DNA of 64,000 nt from Monocercomonoides exilis (taxonomy: Eukaryota > Preaxostyla > Oxymonadida > Polymastigidae): positions 439,001 to 503,000 of the forward strand of contig LSRY02000015.1 in assembly GCA_001643675.2 (NCBI GenBank). Direction: 5' to 3'. The translations under genes and the position numbers were made by a program. The notes under the pieces are model-generated. The model made no database searches. It saw nothing but the letters and a program-made list of their open reading frames with translations, and had not been told where the DNA came from. Of the stretch, positions 26,001 to 35,143 are shown piece by piece (the first letter of the stretch is position 1; every line of letters begins with the position of its first letter).

Positions 26001-29000
26001 GAAGAAACAAATATCGTCTCGCTCTGGTATTTCACAACCCTCAGCAGAAGATCCTCTTCCTCCACAAATGAGTCTGTTGTGGCACCCCACATCGCGAGCT
26101 CCTTCACAAATGGTGTTCTGAAATCCAAAAGGAATTGCTCATCTGCAATTTGTGTTTCAATTGAATGGCATCTCACATACACATCTCTTCCCCTGAACGC
26201 AGAGTTGTCTTTGAATGTGATGTTCGACAGCACAAAGTTCAGAGGCTGCTCAACTGTCGAGGTGCATTCCAGAAACAGCCACCCGCCTCTTCCTGTGGTT
26301 GAGCAGAAGCACTCAGAAATCGTGCAAAATGAGCAGTCAAACTTTCCTCCCTCAATCAACACACAAAACATCCCTCCTCCCTTTCCACATCTCTTTCCGC
26401 CACACTTCTTCATCGTTGTGTTTCGAATCACCATTTTCAATGGCTCATCATCATTGTCATTTCGGATGACGGGAATGTTCTCTGTTGTGTTCTGGGTGAC
26501 TTCTTCGAATGAACTCCACTCAAAAATAATGTTTTGTTCCTCTTCATTATTTTCTCTCCCTGAACTCTTTGATATCCTCAATCCGCTTGCCCCATCAAGC
26601 TCAACATTCTTCATCGACAAGTTCTTAATGTTCATAATAGTCGAAGATAGCACAGAAATAACATCCTTTGAAAAGCTAAGTGATTGCATCGTCACTAATT
26701 CCAATACAACTGTCCCTCCATCTGCCTTTATCAACCCAAAATTAGTAATTTGTCCTCTGCTTTCTTCATTTTTTGTGAATGAGCAGTCTTTCACAGTCAA
26801 TAATCCATTGCTTGATCCAACATAAATCAAATTACTGACTCCACTTGTGAAGGATGATGGAATAACAAAGTCAATCAGTTCAAAATTGGTAATTCCACAA
26901 ATCTTCATTGCTGCTTCTTCTGCTCCTTCAAGTGATGAGAGACATTCCAAAGAGCACATTTCTTCATCATCCGATTTTATTGAAATTCCACTCACATCAA
27001 CACTCCTCTGAAGAATCCCCTTCCCAATAACGCTGATAATCCTTTCGTTTCCCTCAGACAATCTTGTTTGTGAATAATCAATTGATAGACAAGGATAATC
27101 TGAGAATCCGCAAGCACCCATGTCCCTTCCATCGCCTCCAACAAATATCTCTGATCCAAGTGTGCGCCAGAAATAGATAAGTGGAATAGTATTCTCTGTA
27201 TCATTCCCATCAAACCCTCTCATCGAATCCAACGAAATATCAGCCAGATGGTCTGATACAAATGGAAGAGAAGTGTTGGTGATGCTCTTTGTCAAGTTGG
27301 ATGATTCAACAAACAGATCATTTCCATATTGCGCAACATTTGGCTCTTCTGAATCAAAAACAGGAGATGAGATCACAAATGAAGAATAATCATCAATTAA
27401 CTTCAGTGCCATCCCTCCTCCAAAGCCAGTTTTCCCTTCTCCAGCTGGTGCTGTGCATCCTGTAAATGTGCATGAAATAATATTCAATTGGGTATTCCCT
27501 TTCAACTGAGCATTGATAGCACCTCCTCTGCTTTCATCAGCCAAAACAGAACATTCATCAAAATCACATTCTTCAATATTTATTTCTCCATTTGAATTTT
27601 CATCATTGCTGTTGTCAATGCTCACACAGCCTCCACTTCCAGCTGCTCTTTCTATTTTTGTGAAATTGCAGTTCGTCATGTTCAACCATTGCATGTTCAT
27701 CAACTCTGTGTTTGTTGTGCTTCCAGTCAACAAGATCAATGGATTTCCACTCAAAGTGATTGACGAAGCTGAGAATGAATCAATAGCCAAGGTTCCAGAC
27801 TCAACAAATAAGAACAGAATTGTCAATTCTGACAATGGATTTTGAAGAGAAATACAGCAATGAGACAAAGTCAGTTGTGAAGAAGAAGAAATAAAAGTTG
27901 AATGTGAAAGAGATGGAGGAATAGAGAAGATGAGTTTTGATAATTCTGTTTCAACACTTGCTGTTATCATCGCTGAGTTTGATGTTGAACTTGTATCAGA
28001 GACTGTCCAGCCACTTTGCTCATCATTTCCTCGGATTTCATGTTTCTGATTAGTAAATGACAATTCATCACTCATTAAAATCATTCCATTCGCATTCACT
28101 TTCTTTGTTTCTGTTTGACGTGTGAGTGAGTGCTTCAAGGTCAAACAAGGGAATTGGACAATTCCACAATAAGAATGATCATATGCCTCAATGCTGCTCA
28201 CATAAATTTCTTCTGGGGTGGGAAGAAGATAGATGCACAGAGGGATTGCCAAACTCGTGTTTCCATTGTCATATCCTCTCACCTTATCAAAAGAATCCAG
28301 TGAAGCTGTCAATGAAGTAATTTTCCCGCTTCTTGCTGTTGTTTCCAGATCGACTGAGTCAACAAAAATGTCACTTCCCCATTTGGCTCTATTTCCTTCA
28401 AATCCTGATGAAATCAGAAACTCTGCATTTGTGTCTTTCACTTTCAGCCCAATCCCTCCTCCTCTCCCTTGGATGGTCGAGGCATAACAGTTCTTCACAA
28501 CACCTCCATTCATCGTCAAAGAACCAACATTCCCCACTTCAACCATCATCCCTCCTCCAAATTCAGAGGCTTCGCTTCCACAGCCATCAATCGTGCATCC
28601 CTCAAGAGTTATTGAATGTGATCCTTCACTCACACTCATCAGCGATGATCCTGCTGTTGTCCTCACAATGTTGCTGAATGTGCAGTTGTCCAGAGACAAA
28701 GAAATAGATGATCCTTGAGGCAGAGATATCACACTTGTTGTGCTGAATGTTTGCCCCCATCTCACATCTTTCATCTTCAAACTTCCCCCTTCCATCTTCA
28801 CAAGCGAGTTCTGAATGCTCCTCTCTTCTGAATGAGTTTCATCCATCGATATATTCATTCTCTCCAAATTGATCCCTCCAGCCCCTTGAACCTCAAACAA
28901 TCTGCTTCTTCGGTTATTTTCAATTGACGAATTGTGAACCACAGACAGATCGCTCACATTCAATTCCCCTGTTCCAACACAAAACAAATTCAGTCCACTT

Positions 29001-30730
29001 GCCTCAAACTTTGTTTCAATGGCTGAGCCAGATGAAGAAACTCCATTCACAGAGATTGTTTTCTCTCCAATATCAATTCCTTTTCCTTCCATAATTGTTC
29101 CACTCAGCACCTTCATTTCCTCCACGAACCCCACAATCATTTGGGAAAGGCAATGGCTGATTGTGAGGCATGCACAACTTTCATTCAATCCGCAGTAGAA
29201 TGTGTCTTTCGCATTTGTCTGATTTTGAACTGAAGCAACAAATCTGCTTCTTCCTCCTTCATTGGGAAGCCACTCACTTTTATCTCCTCCTGCATAATAT
29301 CTCACTCCTTCTGTTCGTGTTGAATAACAGAAAGCAACTTGAGATTCTATGTTGTTATCGTTCACGTAAATATCGTTACCATAGGGTGCTGTGTTATTAT
29401 GGAAAAAGCAAAACCAAAAAATATTTCCGTTATATCCATTTGTTTGAACACTCAAAGCACCTCCATGGCGAGCTGAATGGCATCTTTGATACAAACAATT
29501 TTTCGCAACAATTCTATCACTGGAATTCCAATTTATAAATCCTCCTCCTCCAGAAGTCAAAGAACTATTCCCACTGCAATTCTCAAAGAAACAATCCAAA
29601 ATACAATCTTTTGTTTCCATTGCTTTTGAATTCCATATTCCAAGTCCACCTGCATCATTTCCAGACCATCCATCTTTGAAAAAACAATTTTCAACAAAAA
29701 CTTGGATTTTCATTCCATCAATTTCTGCTCCTGCACCTCCTCCATCTTTTGATGAAACGCAATAGCACTCAATAAATGTGGAGTGTTTTACAGCGCATTC
29801 AGCAATATTCAATGCATATATTCCTCCACCTCTTTCGGATGTCGCATTGCACTTCACAAATGATGAATTCTCAACTGTTAATGTGGTATTTGTATTGTCA
29901 TGCACATACAACCCTCCACCACATGGAGCAGAACATTCATTCCATTCAGCATTCGTGAAGTGCTGAGATTGGGTTGTGTCCAAATGCTCATTATTTCTTT
30001 TTTTCCAATCCACTCTTTCGTTGTGGAGGAATGTGCAGTTCTTGCAGGAAAATGCAATGGATCCTTCTGTTCCGCTCACAATCCCTCTCTCCAGCACATT
30101 CATCGAACTTTCAACTCGGCAATCTTCCATAATGCTCATTTTCATCATTGACACTTTTCCGATTGGCATTTCATCTGTTTCCATGAATTTCATTGTGATG
30201 TTTGAAAAAGCACTGTTTTTGATTCCTTCAAATGACCCTTCTCCATTTCTCAAAATGCTTCCACTCCCACAAAACACAATGTTCCTCCACTCACTGTTTC
30301 TCACAAGCAACGATGCATCTTCTTCTTCCATCTTCACAAGACTATTCATCATCAACTCACAATTGTTGTTTCGTTTTTCGATGTTCAAAGAAGTGTTTAT
30401 CATTTCGCATGTTCCTTCATTGAAGACAAAATGTTCATCGAAACCTCTTTTTCTCATCAACAGGCAGTCATCAAGGCGCAGGAATGATTTTGCTCCCACA
30501 TCAAATGCCGCATCATCATCTGCCTTTTCCAACATTATTTCCTTCAATTCGACTGACGAGTTATGGATTTTGCAGAACAGTCGAACAACACTTCCCTGCT
30601 CCAAAATATGACTTTCTGACTGAGCAGGAATTTGAAAAATGAGATGTCCATTCCTTTGTGCATCATTTCTATCTGTGCCACAAAATGTGAAACACAAGCA
30701 CTCAGCAAAAACAAAAAGAATCATTATCAT
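23063..30730 (-). CDS. Giant surface receptor: beta-helix (PMP-like) ectodomain, TM helix, pseudokinase
   Basis: One intronless frame of 2555 aa. A signal peptide (MIMILFVFAECLCFTF) opens the protein. Roughly 2000 residues follow of repeats with GGG, N-S-S-F and CxFxxC patterns (for example SFVKCNATSERGGGIYALN). This is the pattern of pectin-lyase-type right-handed beta-helices and chlamydial polymorphic membrane proteins. The ectodomain contains several large internal repeats, each ending in a D-x-F-V or Y-F-x-G-like string before the next module. A transmembrane helix lies at about 2113-2138, followed by a charged juxtamembrane region. From ~2285 to ~2510 comes a kinase-like domain keeping RWKAPELQ and SFSIGMMLWECLTLQIPFGE. 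LSNLSPHIVLF replaces the HRD loop and no DFG is seen, so it is probably a pseudokinase. It is paralogous to 57136-64000. Confidence 0.88.
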   Translation of the reverse strand: MIMILFVFAECLCFTFCGTDRNDAQRNGHLIFQIPAQSESHILEQGSVVRLFCKIHNSSVELKEIMLEKADDDAAFDVGAKSFLRLDDCLLMRKRGFDEHFVFNEGTCEMINTSLNIEKRNNNCELMMNSLVKMEEEDASLLVRNSEWRNIVFCGSGSILRNGEGSFEGIKNSAFSNITMKFMETDEMPIGKVSMMKMSIMEDCRVESSMNVLERGIVSGTEGSIAFSCKNCTFLHNERVDWKKRNNEHLDTTQSQHFTNAEWNECSAPCGGGLYVHDNTNTTLTVENSSFVKCNATSERGGGIYALNIAECAVKHSTFIECYCVSSKDGGGAGAEIDGMKIQVFVENCFFKDGWSGNDAGGLGIWNSKAMETKDCILDCFFENCSGNSSLTSGGGGFINWNSSDRIVAKNCLYQRCHSARHGGALSVQTNGYNGNIFWFCFFHNNTAPYGNDIYVNDNNIESQVAFCYSTRTEGVRYYAGGDKSEWLPNEGGRSRFVASVQNQTNAKDTFYCGLNESCACLTISHCLSQMIVGFVEEMKVLSGTIMEGKGIDIGEKTISVNGVSSSGSAIETKFEASGLNLFCVGTGELNVSDLSVVHNSSIENNRRSRLFEVQGAGGINLERMNISMDETHSEERSIQNSLVKMEGGSLKMKDVRWGQTFSTTSVISLPQGSSISLSLDNCTFSNIVRTTAGSSLMSVSEGSHSITLEGCTIDGCGSEASEFGGGMMVEVGNVGSLTMNGGVVKNCYASTIQGRGGGIGLKVKDTNAEFLISSGFEGNRAKWGSDIFVDSVDLETTARSGKITSLTASLDSFDKVRGYDNGNTSLAIPLCIYLLPTPEEIYVSSIEAYDHSYCGIVQFPCLTLKHSLTRQTETKKVNANGMILMSDELSFTNQKHEIRGNDEQSGWTVSDTSSTSNSAMITASVETELSKLIFSIPPSLSHSTFISSSSQLTLSHCCISLQNPLSELTILFLFVESGTLAIDSFSASSITLSGNPLILLTGSTTNTELMNMQWLNMTNCNFTKIERAAGSGGCVSIDNSNDENSNGEINIEECDFDECSVLADESRGGAINAQLKGNTQLNIISCTFTGCTAPAGEGKTGFGGGMALKLIDDYSSFVISSPVFDSEEPNVAQYGNDLFVESSNLTKSITNTSLPFVSDHLADISLDSMRGFDGNDTENTIPLIYFWRTLGSEIFVGGDGRDMGACGFSDYPCLSIDYSQTRLSEGNERIISVIGKGILQRSVDVSGISIKSDDEEMCSLECLSSLEGAEEAAMKICGITNFELIDFVIPSSFTSGVSNLIYVGSSNGLLTVKDCSFTKNEESRGQITNFGLIKADGGTVVLELVTMQSLSFSKDVISVLSSTIMNIKNLSMKNVELDGASGLRISKSSGRENNEEEQNIIFEWSSFEEVTQNTTENIPVIRNDNDDEPLKMVIRNTTMKKCGGKRCGKGGGMFCVLIEGGKFDCSFCTISECFCSTTGRGGWLFLECTSTVEQPLNFVLSNITFKDNSAFRGRDVYVRCHSIETQIADEQFLLDFRTPFVKELAMWGATTDSFVEEEDLLLRVVKYQSETIFVSSATGNHGDSKQCGEFNAPCHSLDVGVQHTIPSSYSQLLISEETIINGECDVHDVIIRSLESPSTALVHLNSTITGKEGSLLTTSEKVRFERLKFNFDQSFSYSGSSIIHESGGQLSLSFVDFSSVGESNNNQPVVFLNSTLLSVAKGILHVDNCSISKLSFKKYSFLLNGDEVSFTNFKLEKVESTRNVVEIGQCGSVVLNGIDADGVKLSEGCIILIVSSTSGSVSVGSSSFKNCSRNSEGASVLSASSTSAQIVLSNCSCSDCNSLSSKGSIMGMNNAKDVLMDSCRFVGVLSKESETERNNAFKEICEWNGSLVHSTNSSLAMKDVTILNASSGGLSISSGNVKIEAGNFSNNNPVNTKYPSLRRNIICSDSASLSISSLKGGDGVKDDSSMWFLNDGCLLEGIVSERASSFFIPVLEGVETREEGAEVEVVFKGKLLLPCNLSFMVVKQIGAEKQIEKYEFDESGYVSETEVEGRLPNEMITEAGEEAEVRVSILFGDVKNPSSTDSFIVKNRSEPKVNGDDRIVEGGKERKSYWLLIVIVLAILFLIVLIGFILFVVRWKKVKNEAEDLREIVNDNIRKDPKLIEMVTMEMSPEEQWRRAEREAEKKNEERMKKRIYDTNMQHSESSEHLLSESGSTEYILGKDSDKIPEWALEKVEEEEIRKQTPSPSISSTCSTDSDSTFVRGEDLCPTTSSMSNLVDAMACSSPHEKLIVDLRDSLFMLLHGLNKTKEMPIGSLKEREQTAAQILFWVANGALHSFDEMENPLQSLSNLSPHIVLFSEHMVICIVMHSDLLSDDDSDSSSISSSTVVTSASGDDDEDSLPSSAFEDEDSFKKECLRWKAPELQINKKMGATKESVSFSIGMMLWECLTLQIPFGEYEAEVAGQKIVNGERPPLEIIKGSSKLDIVKSCLEQNSQCRGTLNGLKRELIQGFPPGALIMTISDAITLEPDSGIESGNGEENGSLCTNSTTTVK
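26408..26667 (-). repeat. 260-bp tract identical to 60457-60716
   Basis: Base-by-base comparison by eye shows no difference over 260 bp with the second receptor gene, at a constant offset of 34049. Sequence just outside differs on both sides. It lies in the beta-helix ectodomain and suggests recent gene conversion. Confidence 0.85.
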
Positions 30731-32656
30731 GAGGATAATTATGGTTCATTATTAACCATTATTAATAAAATTCATAGATTATTTTGAACTCTTATCAATA
30801 TTGATTCTTCTTGCTTTTTTTAAATTTGTTAAATCCAATGTTATTCATATTGCTTTGCCTTTTTAATAACATAATCATTTAGCCGAAAAAGATTGAATTT
30901 TTCTTTTTCTTCGCTCTGTAATAACTATGGTTTTATTTTATTCTGCATGAATGAGGAATGTTAACATCTTGATATCATTTCCAACGAAATATTCTTCATG
31001 TGTAATTATCTTTCAATGAAAAGAAGAATAACAATTAAAAAAGATGTTTTCGTTGGAAATATTTAAAAATTAAAAAAATAAAAAAAATGAACAATATTTT
31101 TACAAACTTTAAATGTTCTGAGAGAGGCCTAAATTCGTTTGGGAAGTGAATTTGATTTTCGTCAATAATTCCATCACTTCAAAACCGTCCTTGCTTCAAA
31201 AACTTCATATCGAATTACTTTTTATATATATTTCCCTCATTTCTCTCTTCCTTTTTCTATCATTTCTTCATTCTTTATTTCTGAATCTTCATTATTTCTT
31301 CCAAAACTTTTAGTCTTGTATTGCAATTGTCTTCACTTTTTCCATATTTCTTTTTTATTTCTCGAGCTTCATCTTCAAAGCATTCTATATTTCCAAAAAG
31401 AACTTCCGAATCATCAATGGTGCTCTTCCTCAGCTCAGCGCTAATTTTTTCATTTTCACGTTTTCTTCTTCCAATCCTCCTTCATGATTCTTTATTTCTG
31501 ATTGTTTTGAAACAAACTGGAAAACATCTCATTCCGAGCTTTTGTTCTTTTTTCGCAAAATAATCCTTGCTTATAAATGAATACTTTAGAAAGAAAAAGA
31601 TTGGCCAATGGCATTGAATCAAATTCTTCATCACTTTTTCTGAAAGTCAAATATCTCTTGATTCTTTTAACAATAATTTCAAATTTTTTCATCAGGAACG
31701 AAGAACAGATGAATCTATGAAACAATGAAGAAAATATTAAAAAACCTTCAAATTTGTTGGTGCAGCGATTGTTGCCAATGAGCAATTTGTATTTTCATTC
31801 TGTTTTTGGATCACAATCATCTTTAATCATTGCAACCCACTTTTCCAGCAAATTAAGGTTATCTTTGCAAACCACCATTAAAAAGGCACTTGAGTCAGAA
31901 AATTAATCCGTTTCATCTTCAAAGCGCTTTGGGTCTTTCTCAATAAACGTTTTTTGTTCTTAAAACTCCATGAAATTGAACTGTTTTATTTCGAATAAAA
32001 ATTGAGCCTCTATTAGAAAACAAAAAAGGAATATAAAATTCAAAATAAATAAAGACTTTAAAGTCTTTCATGCCTCAAAATCATCCATTTTCTGCTGATA
32101 AAATATATCCGGCAAAGACAAAATAAAACTCTTTAGCATTCAAAGGAGAGCATGCCTAAAATATTTATTTGCGTTTTAGAAGCATTTAAACGTTCATCTG
32201 AGTCATAAGACCGGAAAAAACAGAAAATGTTAAAGGCAGGAATTGAAGTTTAATAATGGGCATGTTGATATTTTCAAAATCAAGTCAGCAGGATGCTTGG
32301 CTTTGTCATTGAAAACTTTGTAGAATTAATTGAACGAAGAAATTCATTCTGAAATATTTCATTTTGAAAACAATATTTCTTAATAATGAATGTGAACTCA
32401 AAAAAATATCAATTTCTCTGTTCATATGATATGTCAAACTGAAATTCTAACATATATGCACCAAAAATAATTGTATTTCGAAAAAAAAATAATTCAAAAT
32501 CAAAAAATAACTCTACAGTTTCAAAAATTAAAAATTCTAATTCTGAACTTATATTTCTGAAATTTTGTCATTTTTTTTTGAAATAGAATTTTTTTTTGGT
32601 GTGTGCATAAATATGATTGAAACTTCATTTTTTCCGAAACCCTTTATGAAAAAATA
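30731..32656. other. Long AT-rich spacer, no supported gene
   Basis: About 1.9 kb between the receptor start and the flavodoxin-ferredoxin gene; the two are divergent, so both promoters lie here. The largest frames (about 80 and 97 codons near 31321 and 31785) lack recognisable motifs and are AT-driven composition. Confidence 0.5.
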
Positions 32657-33637
32657 ATGAAAATTGTTTTGTTAACATTTTCCATAACGGGAAATACAGC
32701 ACATGTTGCGGATTCTATTTCAAAAACACTTTCTAAATATGGTCATTCAGTGCAATTGTTTGATGCTGTAAGTTTGGTAAAGTTATTAGGTCTGGCACAA
32801 AAAGTTCCAGAATTGAAGCATCAACCTGCACCAACTGGACATGAAGTCGAAATTTTATCTCTTTTATCTGCAATAAAGGAGGCAGATGCGTTTGGAGTTG
32901 GAAGTTATGTGTTTAATTTCTTTCCAGCTCCAGGAGTTCTTGAATTGTTAGATGATAAATGGATGCCTCCTGAGTTGTTCGAGTCAGTTAAAATGTTTTT
33001 CACATTTACAACACATGGAAGCCTTCCACATCCAGTTGGAGATATTTTAGCAACATGCATCTCAAAGAAAAATCCAGCAATGCTTTATGCAGGGAATATA
33101 AACGTTAGAGTGCCAGAGAATTTCGTTCCGCTTCAACCACATAAGCCATACTACGACATATGGGATCCTGTAGAAATTAAATTAATGGAAGAAAAAATTG
33201 ATAGATTAAGAGTATTTTTATCATTTCCTTCTTCATCTGTTCAATTTACTCATGTTGATAATCCTGATGTAAAACGATATATATCACCTTCAACAATGAT
33301 GGGTGCACCACTTTTGGACAAAGAAAAATGTAAAAAATGTGGTCTTTGCGTTATGAAATGTCCTTATAATCTTATCCAAATATCACCTGATATTGAAGAC
33401 GGATTTCCAGTGTTTCAAAGAGATGGGTGCTATGGATGCGGTCGATGCTTTAATAGTTGCAGACAAGAAGCTATTAACTTTACATTATTCGATTCAAAGA
33501 ACCGTTCTCGTTACTGCGGACCTGTTTTTCCAGGAGAAAAGAGAGCTTTAGATGGAAAGGAAAGTGGGATAGAATATACTCCCATTCCAGACGTTGATAA
33601 TCTCTTAAAACGTATACAATTTGAAGTGAAGCCTTAA
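32657..33637 (+). CDS. Flavodoxin-like protein with two [4Fe-4S] clusters (EFR1-type)
   Basis: Predicted soluble electron-transfer protein of 326 aa, no intron. The N-terminal ~190 residues resemble a flavodoxin fold with a phosphate-loop start (LTFSITGNTAHVA) that would bind FMN. The C-terminus holds two bacterial-ferredoxin motifs: C225, C228, C231 and C235-Pro (CKKCGLCVMKCP), and C258, C261, C264 and C268 (CYGCGRCFNSC). This arrangement is that of the EFR1 family common in anaerobic bacteria and archaea and present in some anaerobic protists. The ATG at 32657 directly follows an in-frame TAA. The single-exon structure and prokaryote-like family suggest lateral transfer, which is inference. 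The redox partner is unknown; hydrogenase or PFOR metabolism is a reasonable setting. Confidence 0.9.
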   Translation: MKIVLLTFSITGNTAHVADSISKTLSKYGHSVQLFDAVSLVKLLGLAQKVPELKHQPAPTGHEVEILSLLSAIKEADAFGVGSYVFNFFPAPGVLELLDDKWMPPELFESVKMFFTFTTHGSLPHPVGDILATCISKKNPAMLYAGNINVRVPENFVPLQPHKPYYDIWDPVEIKLMEEKIDRLRVFLSFPSSSVQFTHVDNPDVKRYISPSTMMGAPLLDKEKCKKCGLCVMKCPYNLIQISPDIEDGFPVFQRDGCYGCGRCFNSCRQEAINFTLFDSKNRSRYCGPVFPGEKRALDGKESGIEYTPIPDVDNLLKRIQFEVKP

Positions 33638-34157
33638 TTTAATTGTATTATAATAAATTTGCGTTGCATGCAAATGCTAAATCTATCGAGGATACTTTGT
33701 TATGTTTGATGATTTTTTTTTTCCGTTTGTTTTTATTAATGGACGAATTACCAAACTGAAAACCAAAAACTCTTTGTTTTGATAAATTTTGTTTTGAGTT
33801 TGATGAAGCCTTTGCAAATGAAACAATGGCATTGTTAAAAAAAATTGCTGCAACACGTTGAATCAAATGAAACACACAAAAAAGAAAAACTTCTTAAAGA
33901 AAAAACAAAAAACAGTGAAGAAAAGGAAGTTTCATTAATAATCTTGGTGAATGGCAAATAAATGTCCATGCCAATCTTATTAGAATTTATGCAGTGAGTA
34001 GATAAAATGATTTCGACGAATTTTTCCTTTCACTAAATCCATTTTCTTCAATAATTGCACTTTCAAAACTAATATATTTAATTAATTGAGTCAACACATT
34101 CAACTGCTGGCAATGTAAATAGCAAGCATGAAGCTTTATACATTTTCTTTAGCATCT
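33638..34157. other. Convergent intergenic spacer
   Basis: About 520 bp between the 3' ends of two convergent genes; AT-rich with oligo-A and oligo-T runs. A 75-codon frame on the minus strand (33875-33648) has no motif and is not supported. Nothing else is seen. Confidence 0.45.
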
Positions 34158-35068
34158 TCAATCTTCGCCAGGAAGCGCCCCTTTTGAAAACCTTTCATAT
34201 ATATCTCCATCGTATCCTCCGCCAATTCCAAGTGCTGCCCATCCTTTCCCTGCAAAATCTGCCCCGCCTTTGACAGTTGCATTGACTACGTCTCTTTCTC
34301 TATCAAACGGAACATATTCAAACGAGGAAAATTTCGCACCAAAGTGTGATCCTTTTTTTGACTTGCTTGAATCACCTGTTGATTTTGTCTGTATTTTGGC
34401 GTTAATTTTTCTTTTCTTTTCTTCTTCGAGCATCATTTGCTCAAAGTGTTTGCGCAGAAGATGCTGAGAATAAAGGCTGCCTCTTTCTGCAATGGCTTTT
34501 TCTTGTTCTTCCGTTAGTTTGATTGTTGAACGGTTCTCCTTGTCTGGCTCAAACAATCCTCCTCTTTCATTATCTTTCAATTTCGCAGTTTGAATTTCCA
34601 ATCTTGAAGCTTCGTCTATAGCCTTTTCCTCATCCAAAAGGCGCTTTTCATTTAGCTCAGGAGATTGTGAATGCTCTTTTCTATGCTTTTTCTTATGAAG
34701 CTTTCTATCTCTTGAATCATTATCACGGGAATCCAAACTGGATCGAGATGCATGATGGTGCGCGCGCTTGTGCTTATGATCTTTTTTGCCTTTGTGATGA
34801 GAATGGTGGTGAGTAGTCTTTGCTTTTTTCATTTGTTGTTCATTATCTAATAGATCTGGTGATGAACGATGCTTTCGAAATTTCTCTCCATGACTCAAAG
34901 ATGAGCTCTCACTGTCTTCATCATCTAATTCATCCCACCATTCTTTATCCTGAAGAAAATTAAAAAAATAATAAAAGGAAGTTGTATTTTTTTTATGTTA
35001 AAAATTAAAGTGAGTATAATCATAAATCAAACAGAATCATCTTTAACATCTTTTTCGTTGCTGTTCAT
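34158..35068 (-). CDS. His/Lys/Ser-rich charged protein, function unknown
   Basis: Exons 35068-35033 and 34949-34158 give 275 aa. The intron is 83 nt, GTTTGA to TTCAG. The start is a short exon MNSNEKDVKDDS joined to DKEWWDELDDEDSE. Residues ~30-110 are dominated by His, Lys, Arg and Ser (HHSHHKGKKDHKHKRAHHH), like nuclear RS/speckle proteins. A helical region (TEEQEKAIAERGSLYSQHLL) follows. The last ~60 residues (FSSFEYVPFDRERD and GWAALGIGGGYDGD) look folded and conserved. A nuclear RNA-processing role would fit the composition, but no family is recognised. The stop codon of the next upstream gene is only about 75 bp away. Confidence 0.75.
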
Positions 35069-35143
35069 GTTTCAAAAATAAAACAAATAAGCAAAAAACA
35101 AAATTCTTAAAAACAAAAATTATTATAATGGTAATTCTTCTAA

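Noticed and set aside
31321-31785. 80- and 97-codon frames in the spacer upstream of the receptor gene
   Set aside because: Composition follows AT richness, no motif is visible, and no donor or acceptor pairing extends them.
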